64,000 bases of DNA from Polaribacter sp. HaHaR_3_91 (GTDB lineage: Bacteria > Bacteroidota > Bacteroidia > Flavobacteriales > Flavobacteriaceae), in contig NZ_CP058986.1 of assembly GCF_019278525.1 (NCBI RefSeq), positions 1,302,001-1,366,000 of the forward strand, given 5' to 3'. Every line of letters starts with the position of its first letter. Within the stretch, counting starts at the first letter, position 1. Below are positions 44,052 through 53,730 of the stretch, in pieces. The translations under genes and the position numbers were made by a program. The notes beneath the pieces are model-generated. The model was not told the origin of the DNA. It ran no database searches and saw only the letters and a list, made by a program, of their open reading frames with translations.

Positions 44052-45241
44052 TGAAAATAGGGATGATTTTAGATGCTCCTTTTCCGCCTGATCCAAGGGT
44101 AGAAAACGAAGCCGTTTCTTTGGTGAAAGCAGGTCATGATGTTTTTCTGTTCTGCTTAAAATATGCTGAAGAAAAATCGTCTGAAGTTATAAACGGAGTT
44201 CAGGTTAAAAGATTTACATCAAATAAACTAGAATATAAATTATCAGCTTTAGCGTATACCGTTCCTCTTTATGGCATTTTGATGAAAAAAAAGATTCATC
44301 AATTTATAGAAGAAACAAAAATTGATGCGTTACATATACATGACATTAGAATTGCAGAAGCTGTTTTTAATGCAAATAAATCTTTCAATTTACCGGTAGT
44401 TTTAGACTTACATGATAATATGCCAGAAGTGATGAAATTATATCCGCACCTGCAGAAATTTCCAGGAAAGTATATTATTTCACCATCAAAATGGAAAAAG
44501 AAAGAAAAGAAATTTATAAAAAAAGCAGATAAAGTAATTTCGGTTTCTCCTGAATTTTTAGAGAATCTAGTAGAAAGAATCCCCTCTGTTAAAGAAAAGT
44601 TAGTTTTAGTTCCGAATACCATTAGAGAATCGTTTTATACAGATTATAAAGTTGATAAAACGGTTGTAGCTAGGTACAAAGACAATTTTGTACTCTTGTA
44701 TTTAGGAGATACTCATTTAAGAAGAGGCCTGCAAACGGCTATTGAGTCTCTAACTTCATTAAAAGAAACCATCCCAAATATTAAGTTGGTTATTGTAGGC
44801 AGAAATACTACAGATGTTGTTTTAAAACAACAAGTAGCTGACTTAAAATTAGAAGAATTTGTTGATTTTGAAGGTTGGCAAAATGTTGCTTTATTTCAAT
44901 CTTATATTTTGTCTAGTGCTATTTGTATTTCGCCTTTGCATAGAAATTTACAACATGATGTAGCTTATGCAAATAAGATTTTTCAATATATGAGTTTGGC
45001 AAAACCACTTTTAGTGAGTGATGCTACGGCTCAAAAAAGAGTTGTAGAGAATAATAAAACAGGTTTAATTCATAAAGACAGAGATGTACAAGATTTTTCT
45101 GATAAAATTATAACGCTCTACAAGGATGAGAAATTAAGAAATGAATTAGGACAAAATGGAAAAGAGTTTATAGAAAATGAGTTCTCTTGGGAACAGACTT
45201 CAAAAAAACTGCTACATTTATACGATAATCTACCATCTTGA
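44051..45241 (+). CDS. Glycosyltransferase, GT4 type
   Basis: The 396-residue enzyme has a GT-B fold start (MILDAPFPPDPRVENEA), HIHDIRIAEAVF and a C-terminal domain with YLGDTHLRRGLQTAI and YANKIFQYMSLAKPLLVSD. The last part matches the nucleotide-sugar-binding region, although the Glu of EX7E is not obvious. The start is the ATG at 44051 inside the YfhO stop (TAATG). The product probably belongs to a surface glycan made by this operon. The donor and acceptor are unknown. Confidence 0.85.
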   Translation: MKIGMILDAPFPPDPRVENEAVSLVKAGHDVFLFCLKYAEEKSSEVINGVQVKRFTSNKLEYKLSALAYTVPLYGILMKKKIHQFIEETKIDALHIHDIRIAEAVFNANKSFNLPVVLDLHDNMPEVMKLYPHLQKFPGKYIISPSKWKKKEKKFIKKADKVISVSPEFLENLVERIPSVKEKLVLVPNTIRESFYTDYKVDKTVVARYKDNFVLLYLGDTHLRRGLQTAIESLTSLKETIPNIKLVIVGRNTTDVVLKQQVADLKLEEFVDFEGWQNVALFQSYILSSAICISPLHRNLQHDVAYANKIFQYMSLAKPLLVSDATAQKRVVENNKTGLIHKDRDVQDFSDKIITLYKDEKLRNELGQNGKEFIENEFSWEQTSKKLLHLYDNLPS

Positions 45242-46503
45242 AAGTTTTAATAATTACATATTATTGGCCGCCTGCAGGAGGCTCTGGAGTGCAACGTTGG
45301 TTGAAATTTGTAAAATATTTACAAGAATTTGGAATAGAACCTATTGTATACACAGTTGATAATGTAAAGTATCCTAAGGAAGATAATACCTTAATTAATG
45401 AAGTCCCTAAAAATATAGAAGTTTTAAAACAAGCTATTTGGGAACCTACAGATATCCTTTTTTGGAAAAAGAATACACCTCAGAAAAGTGGAATTTCCAA
45501 TGCAAGTAACGGAGGCGTTTTATCATTTATAAGAGGGAATTTTTTTATTCCAGATCCTAAAGTATTTTGGGTAAACTCTTCTGTAAAATACTTGCAAAAG
45601 TATTTAGATGCTAACAAGATTGATGCAATTATTTCTACCGGTCCGCCGCATAGTATGCATTTAATTGCTCAGAAATTACACGAACAAAATAATATTAAAT
45701 GGCTTGCAGATTTTAGAGACCCTTGGTCGGATTTGTATTACAATAAAGATTTTAAGCAATTGTCTTTTGCGAAAAATCGAAATAAAAAATTAGAAGAAAA
45801 AGTTTTAAAAAATGCAGATTGCGTATTAACGGTTAGTAATGCTTTAAAAACCGAATTTGCTAAAAAAGCAGGTAGGGTAGAAGTGATTACCAATGGTTTT
45901 GATGATGAAGTTTTAACCAATAGCAACAGTACTTTAGATACGGAGTTTTCTATTTCCTACATCGGTTTGTTGCCAAAACAAAGCAATCCTAAGGTGTTAT
46001 TTAACGTTTTAAAAGAACTTTGCTTACAAGATGAAGGTTTTAAGAAGGATTTAAAATTTAATTTTATTGGAGATATTTCTAATGAAGTAAAAGAAGAAAT
46101 TTCTCAAAATAACTTAACAGAGAATTCTAATTTTGTTGGATATGTTGCGCATGAAAAAGCAATAGCATACCAGCAGAAAGCTCAGATTTTATTGTTATTA
46201 ATTCCGAATGTAGAAAAATCAAAAGGAATTTTAACAGGGAAGTTATTTGAATATCTAACTGCTAAAAGACCCATTTTAGCGATTGGACCAGAAGATGGAG
46301 ATTTATCTGAAATAGTGAAAGAAACCAATGCTGGTGTTGTAGTTGATTTTGATAATGGAAAAAAATTATCATTAGAAATATTAAAATTATATCATCAATA
46401 TAAAAAAGGTTCTTTAGAAGTGAATTCTAAAAATATTGAGAGATTTCATAGAAAAGAACTGACCAAAGACCTTGCATTACTTCTTAAAAGTTTACATTCG
46501 TAG
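45238..46503 (+). CDS. Glycosyltransferase, GT4-like
   Basis: The 421-residue enzyme begins IITYYWPPAGGSGVQRWLKFVKYL, a start shared by many flavobacterial GT4 enzymes. The C-terminal half carries GKLFEYLTAKRPILAIGPEDGD. The start is TTG at 45238, which overlaps the previous stop as TTGA; no ATG lies near and the N-terminus would lose conserved residues without it. Translational coupling is likely. Confidence 0.83.
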   Translation: MKVLIITYYWPPAGGSGVQRWLKFVKYLQEFGIEPIVYTVDNVKYPKEDNTLINEVPKNIEVLKQAIWEPTDILFWKKNTPQKSGISNASNGGVLSFIRGNFFIPDPKVFWVNSSVKYLQKYLDANKIDAIISTGPPHSMHLIAQKLHEQNNIKWLADFRDPWSDLYYNKDFKQLSFAKNRNKKLEEKVLKNADCVLTVSNALKTEFAKKAGRVEVITNGFDDEVLTNSNSTLDTEFSISYIGLLPKQSNPKVLFNVLKELCLQDEGFKKDLKFNFIGDISNEVKEEISQNNLTENSNFVGYVAHEKAIAYQQKAQILLLLIPNVEKSKGILTGKLFEYLTAKRPILAIGPEDGDLSEIVKETNAGVVVDFDNGKKLSLEILKLYHQYKKGSLEVNSKNIERFHRKELTKDLALLLKSLHS

Positions 46504-46505
46504 CC

Positions 46506-47993
46506 ATGGGAGTTGTATTTAAACAGTCTTTAAAAAACACACTTTTTATTTATCTTGGCTTTGCCTTTGGCGGAATAAATACCTTGTTTTTATATACTCG
46601 TTTTTTAGAAGATGAATATTATGGTTTGGTAACTTTTCTGTTATCTACTTCTAATTTGTTAATGCCTTTAATTGCGTTAGGAATCCATCATACAATTGTA
46701 AAGTTTTATTCTAGCTATTTTACAAAAGAAGAGAGGGATAGTTTTTTATCGTCGGTACTTTTTTTACCACTATTTATTGCAATTCCTATAGCTTATTTTG
46801 GAAACTTATTCTATCAAGAAATAGGGGATTATTTATCCGTTGAAAATCCTATTATAAAAGATTATACTGTTGTTATTTACCTAGTAGCCGTTGCTTGTTC
46901 TTATTTTGAGATTTTTTATTCTTGGGCTAAAGTTCAATTTCAATCTGTTTTTGGTAATATTTTAAAGGAGCTGTATAACCGTGTAATGGTAATGATTTTG
47001 TTATTTGCAGTTTACTTTGAGTTGATAACAAAGCACGAGTTTATTTACTTCTTAACAGGGGCTTATTTTCTAAGAACGCTTATCATGATGTTTTATGCAT
47101 TTAATTTATATACGCCAAAATTCACCTTTTCTAGACCAGATAATTTTAAGGAAGTAATTCGTTTTTCTGGGTATATTATTTTAGCAGGAAGTGCAGGAGC
47201 CATTATTTTAGATATTGATAAATTTATGATACCTGGTAAGGAGTCTTTGGTAATTGCAGCTTATTATTCTGTTGCCGTTTTTATTGGTTCTTTTATAGAA
47301 GCACCAAGTAGGGCAATGTTAAACATTTTACAGCCTTTAACATCTAAAACATTAAATGAAGAGAACCATAAAGAAGTTGCTTCATTATATAAAAAGAGTT
47401 CTATTAACCTTTTATTAATTAGCGGCCTTTTCTTTGTTTTAATAAATGCAAACGTTGGTCAATTATTTAATTTACTTCCTAAAGAATATGGAGGTGGTGC
47501 ATTGGTGGTTCTTATGATTTCTGTACTGAAGCTATATAATGGTTTCTTAGGGAACAATGGAGCTATCATAAACAATTCTAAGTTTTATAAAATAACATTA
47601 CCCATTAGTATTTCTATGGCATTATCGGTTTATCTTTTAAATAAACTTTTTTATTATGAATTAGATATGGGAACAGATGGCTTAGCGTTTGCAACTTTAA
47701 TAGTAATCTTTTTAGCAAATACGTTTAAGTTATTTTTTGTAAAAAGTAAGTTTTCTATGACACCTTTTACAGACAAGTCGTTAAAAATGATTGTAATAAT
47801 TACTGTTCTTTATTTAGCTTTTAATTTTTGGGATTTTACTATAAGTGACATTTATTTATGGAAGTTTCCTGTTCACCCTATTATAAATATTGCTTTAAAA
47901 AGTATTTTAATTACGGTTGTATATATACTTTTAGTACTTAAACTTAATATTTCTAATGAGTTTGATATACTCTTAAAAAAATACTACAAATAA
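46506..47993 (+). CDS. Polysaccharide flippase-like (MATE/Wzx superfamily) protein
   Basis: The 495-residue protein has about twelve to fourteen hydrophobic segments with the Wzx-type start FIYLGFAFGGINTLFLYTRFL and the loop GAIILDIDKFMIPG. It probably moves lipid-linked oligosaccharides across the inner membrane. It is the last gene of the YfhO-GT-GT operon. Its 3' end overlaps the convergent DUF6122 gene by 10 bp. Confidence 0.87.
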   Translation: MGVVFKQSLKNTLFIYLGFAFGGINTLFLYTRFLEDEYYGLVTFLLSTSNLLMPLIALGIHHTIVKFYSSYFTKEERDSFLSSVLFLPLFIAIPIAYFGNLFYQEIGDYLSVENPIIKDYTVVIYLVAVACSYFEIFYSWAKVQFQSVFGNILKELYNRVMVMILLFAVYFELITKHEFIYFLTGAYFLRTLIMMFYAFNLYTPKFTFSRPDNFKEVIRFSGYIILAGSAGAIILDIDKFMIPGKESLVIAAYYSVAVFIGSFIEAPSRAMLNILQPLTSKTLNEENHKEVASLYKKSSINLLLISGLFFVLINANVGQLFNLLPKEYGGGALVVLMISVLKLYNGFLGNNGAIINNSKFYKITLPISISMALSVYLLNKLFYYELDMGTDGLAFATLIVIFLANTFKLFFVKSKFSMTPFTDKSLKMIVIITVLYLAFNFWDFTISDIYLWKFPVHPIINIALKSILITVVYILLVLKLNISNEFDILLKKYYK

Positions 47994-48289
47994 CAATCTA
48001 TATAATCTGTTATCATATGAAATAAGAGTGCTATACAGAGTATTCTCGTTTTCTTAAAAACCAAACCTACTGCATAAAAGCCAATAGCTATGTAAGAATG
48101 CAATGGATGAAAGTTGATACTGCATCTATTCTCTTTAAAAATAGGAGTGGCTAATAAATGATCTAAATCGACCAACATAGAACACAAAAAGATTAAGTAA
48201 ACCTTTTTCCAATTATCTTTAAAAAATAAATAGGCTATAAGTGCAGGTATTATAAAATGTAGGGAATAGTGTATTATAAATTTTGACAT
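47984..48289 (-). CDS. DUF6122-type small membrane protein
   Basis: The 101-residue protein has three to four hydrophobic segments and the motifs VDLDHLLATPIF and FHPLHSY, resembling the small YdjM/metal-dependent hydrolase-like membrane family. The His and Asp residues suggest metal binding, not shown. The gene is directly behind the terminator of the Crp-family gene. No promoter is obvious. Confidence 0.7.
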   Translation of the reverse strand: MSKFIIHYSLHFIIPALIAYLFFKDNWKKVYLIFLCSMLVDLDHLLATPIFKENRCSINFHPLHSYIAIGFYAVGLVFKKTRILCIALLFHMITDYIDCYL

Positions 48290-48329
48290 AAAAAAAGGTT
48301 TACTCCTTTTACAAAATAAACCTTTTTTT
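48290..48329 (-). terminator. Intrinsic terminator of the Crp-family gene
   Basis: The 13-bp stem AAAAAAAGGTTTA (48290-48302) pairs with its complement at 48317-48329, loop 14 nt. On the minus strand it ends in Ts that abut the DUF6122 start codon. Confidence 0.8.
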
Positions 48330-48420
48330 AGGGGTAGTAATTCTTTGGGGGAGCTTAGAATTCTTACACTGCTAAATTAGATATAATTTGTTTATTAATT
48401 CTTTACCTATGTTAATAGAA

Positions 48421-48996
48421 TTATTTTGAATATATTTTTTTTCTAATTCGACTTAATTGCACAGCAGAAATATTTAAATATGATGCTATGTGGTATTGTG
48501 GTATAATGTTTTCTATATTAGGTATCTCTTTTTTTAATGCTTTATACCTTTCTGTTGCATCTAAAACGGATAAATTATATATTTTTTTTTCAAATAATAA
48601 AAAAATGCTTTCCAAAGCATTTGCATACATAACTGCAATGTCATTATCAACTAAAGCAAGTTCTTTCAATTTTTTATAATTTATAACAAATAATTCACAA
48701 TCAGTTAAACATTGATAGGTTAACAAAGAGTTTTTATTAGAAACTAAAGCTCCAAATGAACCTGTAGAACTAAAAGGTACAAATAGACTTCTTATGTATT
48801 CTTTTCCGTTTTCATCTTCATAGTAAGATCTAACAATTCCTTTTTTTAAAATATATAAATCCGTAGGTTTATCACCTGTTTTAGTTAAAACATCTTTATT
48901 ATTAAAAAATTTCAACTCTGTGAGCTCTAAAAATTTTTGATAAGATTCAGGAGGTAATTTGTGGAAATTATTAATAAAAAAGGATAAAACATTCAT
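48421..48996 (-). CDS. Crp/Fnr-family transcriptional regulator
   Basis: The 191-residue protein has a cyclic-nucleotide-binding-like fold (about 1-115, with GDKPTDLYILKKGIVRSYY) and a C-terminal winged helix (SYLNISAVQLSRIRKKI). The ligand is unknown; the usual cAMP Arg-Ser pair is not evident. No -7 element was found upstream, and it stands alone. Confidence 0.88.
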   Translation of the reverse strand: MNVLSFFINNFHKLPPESYQKFLELTELKFFNNKDVLTKTGDKPTDLYILKKGIVRSYYEDENGKEYIRSLFVPFSSTGSFGALVSNKNSLLTYQCLTDCELFVINYKKLKELALVDNDIAVMYANALESIFLLFEKKIYNLSVLDATERYKALKKEIPNIENIIPQYHIASYLNISAVQLSRIRKKIYSK

Positions 48997-49040
48997 TAAA
49001 TAAGCGTTTTAGTTAATAAGTTTAAATTTAATGCAATTAA

Positions 49041-49643
49041 TTATAAATAGCTAATGGCATTTGGTCCTTCCATGAAGATTAAGTCTAAAATTGATAAATT
49101 AGGAATAAATCCATGTTTATCATCAAACATTTGAATGTAAGAATCGGGTGTTTTTTTTGGTTGATTTTTTACATTTACAAGTTCTCTAAAATCAGGTTCT
49201 GTAGTTTCTACAAGGTATTCTGCTGTTTTAGAATATTGTTGAGATATTTGTAATGCATCTGTAATAAACAAATGTGTGTCTATATTTACGTCTTGTAAAA
49301 ATGTATATTTTTTATGAAATATTTTTAATAAATCATCTTCATAAAACTCGTAAAAAGGAGAGGTTCTATATGCTGTTTGTAAAGATTTTAAATGATGGTC
49401 TTGCCAAAGAGCATCATTATCTACCAGTAAATCTTTTGTTTTTTTACGCTGAGAAGTACCTTTATTTTTATCCTTAACAGGGATGTTTAATAACTGTTTT
49501 CCGTTAGAGTTAAAGATGTAACATCTGTTTCTATAGCTTTGTTTTTGGAAGTTGTCTTCCATTTCAAAAACAACAGCATCAGATTTTACAATCTCTGTAT
49601 ACTGAGAAATTGGGCCAAAATATGTAGGTATAAATAGAGACAT
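49041..49643 (-). CDS. WbqC-family protein
   Basis: The 200-residue protein has the WbqC features: FIPTYFGPISQYTEIV at the start, RNRCYIFNSNGKQLLNIPV, and DALWQDHHLKSLQTAYRTSPFYEFYED. In some bacteria WbqC-like genes lie in O-antigen clusters. Here it follows lepB by 73 nt, a fixed flavobacterial order. Biochemical function is unknown. Confidence 0.85.
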   Translation of the reverse strand: MSLFIPTYFGPISQYTEIVKSDAVVFEMEDNFQKQSYRNRCYIFNSNGKQLLNIPVKDKNKGTSQRKKTKDLLVDNDALWQDHHLKSLQTAYRTSPFYEFYEDDLLKIFHKKYTFLQDVNIDTHLFITDALQISQQYSKTAEYLVETTEPDFRELVNVKNQPKKTPDSYIQMFDDKHGFIPNLSILDLIFMEGPNAISYL

Positions 49644-49716
49644 TTTCTATAGGTTTTTAGATGCTTTTTTTAGTCGAAATCTGTTGTTATTTCAAACAGC
49701 TATTTAAAACTGAATA

Positions 49717-51414
49717 CTATTTCTTAGCTTTTTTTCCTCTGTAAAAACTATATCCAAAATATAAACCAATTAATGCAAATACAAAATATCTATAAGAAAC
49801 AGGCTCTCCGTCTCCATGTACAGTTGTAAACATTCTATCCCAACGAATAGATTTTATTTTCTCACCAAAAGATGCCGCATTTGCATCCCAGCTAAACCAA
49901 ACCATTACGGGTTTCCCTAATACATGATCGAAAGGAGTGTAGCCATAATAACGTGCATCTAAAGAGTTGTGTCTGTTATCTCCCATCATCCAATAATAAT
50001 CTTGTTTAAAGGTATAGGAATCTGCTTTTTTACCATTAATAAAAATATTATCTCCAACAATTTGTAAATCGTTGTTTTCATAATTTTTAATAATTTGCTC
50101 GTAATATGGTAAAGATTTGGCATCAATTTTTACAGTTGCTCCAGCTTTAGGAATGTAAATTGGTCCCATATTATCTTGACTCCATTGATTTTCTTTTATA
50201 TGAGGAAAAATACCAACATCAGCTCTATAATTAACCTTTTTTACAGATACTGTAGAAGGGTGTTTTTTAAGTTGATTAAATTCGTCTTCGGTTAAATTAA
50301 TATTTATCTTGTTAGCTACATTCGTCATTTTTAAACGACTTGCTAAATCTTGAGAAACACCACCTGCAACTTCTGTATATAAAGAATCTGAACCTATTTT
50401 AGATAAGTTAGCACTCTTTTCAAAAGCTTCTTGAACCTTTGGATTGTTCCAATATTCATTTAAAATTTTATAAACTCCTGTTCTTTCTTTATTGATTAAA
50501 AACTGTGGAAAATTGTTTCTGTCTATTGCAGACTTCGCTTCGTAAGTATAATAAAATTGAATTTTTGCTCTGTACGGTAATTTGTTTTTTTGTCCGTTTA
50601 TATAAACGTAACCATCTTTAATTTCTAAAGAATCTCCTGCTATACCAACACTTCGTTTTACGTAGTTGGTTTTTTTATCTACCGGTTTGTAGGTGAATTT
50701 TCCAGAAGTATCTCCCCACATAGTTGCTAATGTATCTGCAGGCCAATTGAAACAAACAATATCGTTGTTTTTAATTTTCTGTAAACCAGGTAAACGTGTA
50801 TATGGTAATTGCGGACTTTTTAAGTAAGAAGCAGTTCCTGTAAATGGTAAAGAATCATGTACCATTGGTGCTGCAATTACTGTAGATGGAACTCTAGCTC
50901 CGTAATGAAACTTACTTACAAAAAGATAATCTCCTACCAATAAAGATTTTTCTAAAGAAGAAGTTGGTATGGTAAAAGGTTGCATAAAATAGGTATGTAC
51001 CAAAGTTGCCGCAATAATTGCAAAAGCAATAGAACTAACCCATTCACCTAGTTCAGAGCGTGGTTTTAAGCTTCTTTCTGCATTGTACTTTGCATCTGTT
51101 GCATAATTGATGTAAAAAATATACAAACCTAAAGTAACAATAACTAAAAACGAATCTAATTTTTTATAGAAACCAAAAGTTCTAATAGTTTCAATCCAAA
51201 TAACAGGAAACATTAATAAGTTTACAATCGGAATAAATAATAAAATGATCCACCATTTAGGTCTCTTTATAATTTGCATTAAAATAATTCCGTTATAGAT
51301 AGGCACTGCAGCTTCCCAAGCTTTTCTACCAGCTTTAACATATAATTTCCAAGTACCTAAAAAATGAATTACTTGTATTGCTAAAAAAAATATAAACCAC
51401 TCTAAATAAGTCAT
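49717..51414 (-). CDS. lepB: Signal peptidase I
   Basis: The 565-residue protein is longer than the 324-residue Escherichia enzyme. It has an N-terminal membrane part with about three to four segments, then IPTSSLEKSLLVGD with catalytic Ser153, NYVKRSVGIAGD with catalytic Lys253, and GDNRHNSLDARYYG. The residue after Ser153 is Leu, where Escherichia has Met. Residues about 280-440 form an insertion between the Lys box and the GDN box. A C-terminal membrane segment follows. It cleaves signal peptides at the periplasmic face. Confidence 0.95.
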   Translation of the reverse strand: MTYLEWFIFFLAIQVIHFLGTWKLYVKAGRKAWEAAVPIYNGIILMQIIKRPKWWIILLFIPIVNLLMFPVIWIETIRTFGFYKKLDSFLVIVTLGLYIFYINYATDAKYNAERSLKPRSELGEWVSSIAFAIIAATLVHTYFMQPFTIPTSSLEKSLLVGDYLFVSKFHYGARVPSTVIAAPMVHDSLPFTGTASYLKSPQLPYTRLPGLQKIKNNDIVCFNWPADTLATMWGDTSGKFTYKPVDKKTNYVKRSVGIAGDSLEIKDGYVYINGQKNKLPYRAKIQFYYTYEAKSAIDRNNFPQFLINKERTGVYKILNEYWNNPKVQEAFEKSANLSKIGSDSLYTEVAGGVSQDLASRLKMTNVANKININLTEDEFNQLKKHPSTVSVKKVNYRADVGIFPHIKENQWSQDNMGPIYIPKAGATVKIDAKSLPYYEQIIKNYENNDLQIVGDNIFINGKKADSYTFKQDYYWMMGDNRHNSLDARYYGYTPFDHVLGKPVMVWFSWDANAASFGEKIKSIRWDRMFTTVHGDGEPVSYRYFVFALIGLYFGYSFYRGKKAKK

Positions 51415-51433
51415 AATTGTACTATTTGATTTC

Positions 51434-51502
51434 TGTTCGAGCGCAGTCGAGAACTTAATGTTTTATACTAAAAATATAAACCTCTCAACTGCGCTCGAGA
51501 GG
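51434..51502. repeat. Inverted pair of the GAGCGnAGTnGAGA repeat between lepB and dapB
   Basis: The left arm TTCGAGCGCAGTCGAGAAC (51437-51455) and the right arm CTCAACTGCGCTCGAG (51484-51499) are inverted copies of the dispersed repeat. The right arm also forms a CCTCTC/GAGAGG hairpin. Confidence 0.7.
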
Positions 51503-51550
51503 ATAAATGATACATTTATTAGTAGCTTTATTATTAGTTTGTTACAGGGT

Positions 51551-52252
51551 TTAACCTATGTTTAACACATCTTTCATAGAGAAAACTCCTTGTTTCCCTA
51601 CAATCCATTCAGCTGCAACAACGGCACCTAAAGCAAAACCTTTTCTACTGTGTGCTGTGTGTTTTATTTCTATAGAATCTACTTCAGAATCGTACCAAAC
51701 GGTGTGTGTTCCTGGAACTTCAGGAATTCTTTTTGCAACAATAGGAATATTTTCTTCGGATGTTTTTTCATCCAACTCCCAATTGTTTTTAGAAGAATTT
51801 TCTATAATTCCCTCTGCCAACGTAATGGCTGTTCCACTTGGAGCATCTAATTTTTTTGTATGATGAATTTCTTCCATAGAGATATTGTAATCCTCTAAAG
51901 AACTCATCATTTTTGCCAATTGCTTATTCAATTCAAAGAAGATATTTACTCCTAAACTAAAATTGGAAGCATAAATAAACGCGCTGTTTTTTTCTTTACA
52001 AAGAGCTACTGCATCCTCATATTTGTCTAACCATCCTGTTGTTCCAGAAATTACAGGAACGTTGTTATTAATACAGTTGGTAATATTATTATAAGCAGAA
52101 GAAGGTACGCTAAAATCAATGGCAACGTCAGCTAACGTAATGTCAATAACGTCATCTACGTCTTTTTTTATTACGATTTCATGTCCACGAGATAAAGCAA
52201 TTTTTTCAATTTCTTTCCCCATTCTTCCATATCCTAATAGTGCAATCTTCAT
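51551..52252 (-). CDS. dapB: 4-hydroxy-tetrahydrodipicolinate reductase
   Basis: The 233-residue enzyme has the NAD(P)-binding GYGRMGKEIEK near the start and the active-site motif EIHHTKKLDAPSGTA. It reduces HTPA in the lysine/diaminopimelate pathway. It lies 1 nt from the DUF5683 gene in the par operon. Confidence 0.96.
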   Translation of the reverse strand: MKIALLGYGRMGKEIEKIALSRGHEIVIKKDVDDVIDITLADVAIDFSVPSSAYNNITNCINNNVPVISGTTGWLDKYEDAVALCKEKNSAFIYASNFSLGVNIFFELNKQLAKMMSSLEDYNISMEEIHHTKKLDAPSGTAITLAEGIIENSSKNNWELDEKTSEENIPIVAKRIPEVPGTHTVWYDSEVDSIEIKHTAHSRKGFALGAVVAAEWIVGKQGVFSMKDVLNIG

Positions 52253-52253
52253 T

Positions 52254-52844
52254 TTAAAAATTATATTTAATTGTTAGACCTACTTTTGGAGCTTCAAAAT
52301 AAGTAGGATCGTTAATAAAAGTAGGTTTAAATGATAAATCATCATCGGTATTAAATTGTAATAAATGTGCATTTACACTTGCTTCTACAATCTGTAAAAC
52401 GTACAAAATAGCAGTGGTTAATAGAGACATGTCTCTATTTTCGCTTAACTGTTCTTGTGCTCTTTCTAGTGTTTCAAGAGAAAGAATCTCCACACCATCT
52501 ACCGTAAATTCGTCTACTAAATTATTCTTTCTAAGTTTGTAGGCAGTTCTGTATCTATGGTATTCTTTATTATTGTCTAAATAATAGTAAATACTAGTAC
52601 CCATAGCACCCCAAACAATGGGTGCTTTCCAATATTTCTTATTGTAAATTTGTCCCATTCCAGGAAATATAGCAGAATAAAATGCTGCTTTAGAAGGAGC
52701 TAAAGGATCGTAAACACCACCTTTTTCAATTTTAATATCTCCTTTTATTTTTAAATCTTTCACATTCACAGAATCTTTCTGCCCAAAAATAGATGCAGAA
52801 AAGAATGCAAGGAATAAAACAAATATGGTATTTTTAATAAACAC
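52254..52844 (-). CDS. DUF5683 membrane or envelope protein
   Basis: The 196-residue protein starts with a signal peptide (ASIFGQ). It has AAFYSAIFPGMGQIYNKKYWKAPIVWGAMG, the glycine- and aromatic-rich block of DUF5683, and ends with a hydrophobic strand region. The start codon is GTG at 52842-52844, directly after the parB stop. The function is unknown. Its fixed place between parB and dapB suggests a link to envelope growth. Confidence 0.82.
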   Translation of the reverse strand: MFIKNTIFVLFLAFFSASIFGQKDSVNVKDLKIKGDIKIEKGGVYDPLAPSKAAFYSAIFPGMGQIYNKKYWKAPIVWGAMGTSIYYYLDNNKEYHRYRTAYKLRKNNLVDEFTVDGVEILSLETLERAQEQLSENRDMSLLTTAILYVLQIVEASVNAHLLQFNTDDDLSFKPTFINDPTYFEAPKVGLTIKYNF

Positions 52845-53729
52845 TTATTTTAATAAGTTTTTTATTCGATTAAAATCTTCTTCAGAATGAAAAGGAATCG
52901 AAATTTTTCCTTTACCATTGTTACCAACAGTAACGTCTATTTTATGACCAAAGTATTCACTAATATCTTTAACACTACTTTTAATGAAACTTGGTACTGG
53001 TTTTTTCTTTGGTTTTGCAATGGTACCAGATTTTAAGCTTTTTACTAAATCTTCTGTTTGTCTTACAGATAATTTATCTCTTAAAATTTTCTCGTAAATA
53101 GCTAATTGATCTTCTGTATTTTCTACATTAATCATAGCACGACCATGCCCCATAGAAATAAAACCGTCTCGCATACCTGTTTGTAAAATTGGATCTAACT
53201 TTAACAAACGTAAGTAATTGGTTACTGTAGATCGTTTTTTACCAACTCTTGTACTTAATTCTTCTTGCGTTAATTGAATTTCATCTATTAAACGTTGGTA
53301 AGATAAAGCAACTTCTATTGGGTCTAAATTTTTACGCTGAATATTTTCTACCAAGGCCATTTCTAGCATTTCTTGGTCGTTGGCAAGTCTTATATATGCC
53401 GGTACTGTTTTGTTTCCAATTAATTTTGATGCTCTAAAACGACGCTCACCAGAAACCAATTGAAACTTATTTCCTTCTAGTTTTCTAACTGTGATTGGCT
53501 GAATTACACCTAATTCTTTTATAGAACTTGCTAATTCTCTTAATGCTTCTTCATCAAAATAAGTTCTAGGTTGAAAAGGATTTACATCAATTAAATCTAA
53601 TTCTATTTCAATAATACTTCCAACAAGTTTGTCTGCATTTTTATCTGATGCAGAAATTACATTAGAAGATTCTTGCAATAAAGCTGATAACCCTCGTCCT
53701 AAAGCTTGTTTTTTGGTTGCTTTTGCCAT
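52845..53729 (-). CDS. parB: Chromosome partitioning protein ParB
   Basis: The 294-residue protein has the ParB box (PFQPRTYFDEEALRELA), the CTPase segment SGERRFRASK, and the HTH region (TQEELSTRVGKKRSTVTNYLRLL). It binds parS sites and CTP to form a clamp around the origin region. It starts 1 nt after the parA stop. I could not see a clear parS site in the window. Confidence 0.96.
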   Translation of the reverse strand: MAKATKKQALGRGLSALLQESSNVISASDKNADKLVGSIIEIELDLIDVNPFQPRTYFDEEALRELASSIKELGVIQPITVRKLEGNKFQLVSGERRFRASKLIGNKTVPAYIRLANDQEMLEMALVENIQRKNLDPIEVALSYQRLIDEIQLTQEELSTRVGKKRSTVTNYLRLLKLDPILQTGMRDGFISMGHGRAMINVENTEDQLAIYEKILRDKLSVRQTEDLVKSLKSGTIAKPKKKPVPSFIKSSVKDISEYFGHKIDVTVGNNGKGKISIPFHSEEDFNRIKNLLK

Positions 53730-53730
53730 T

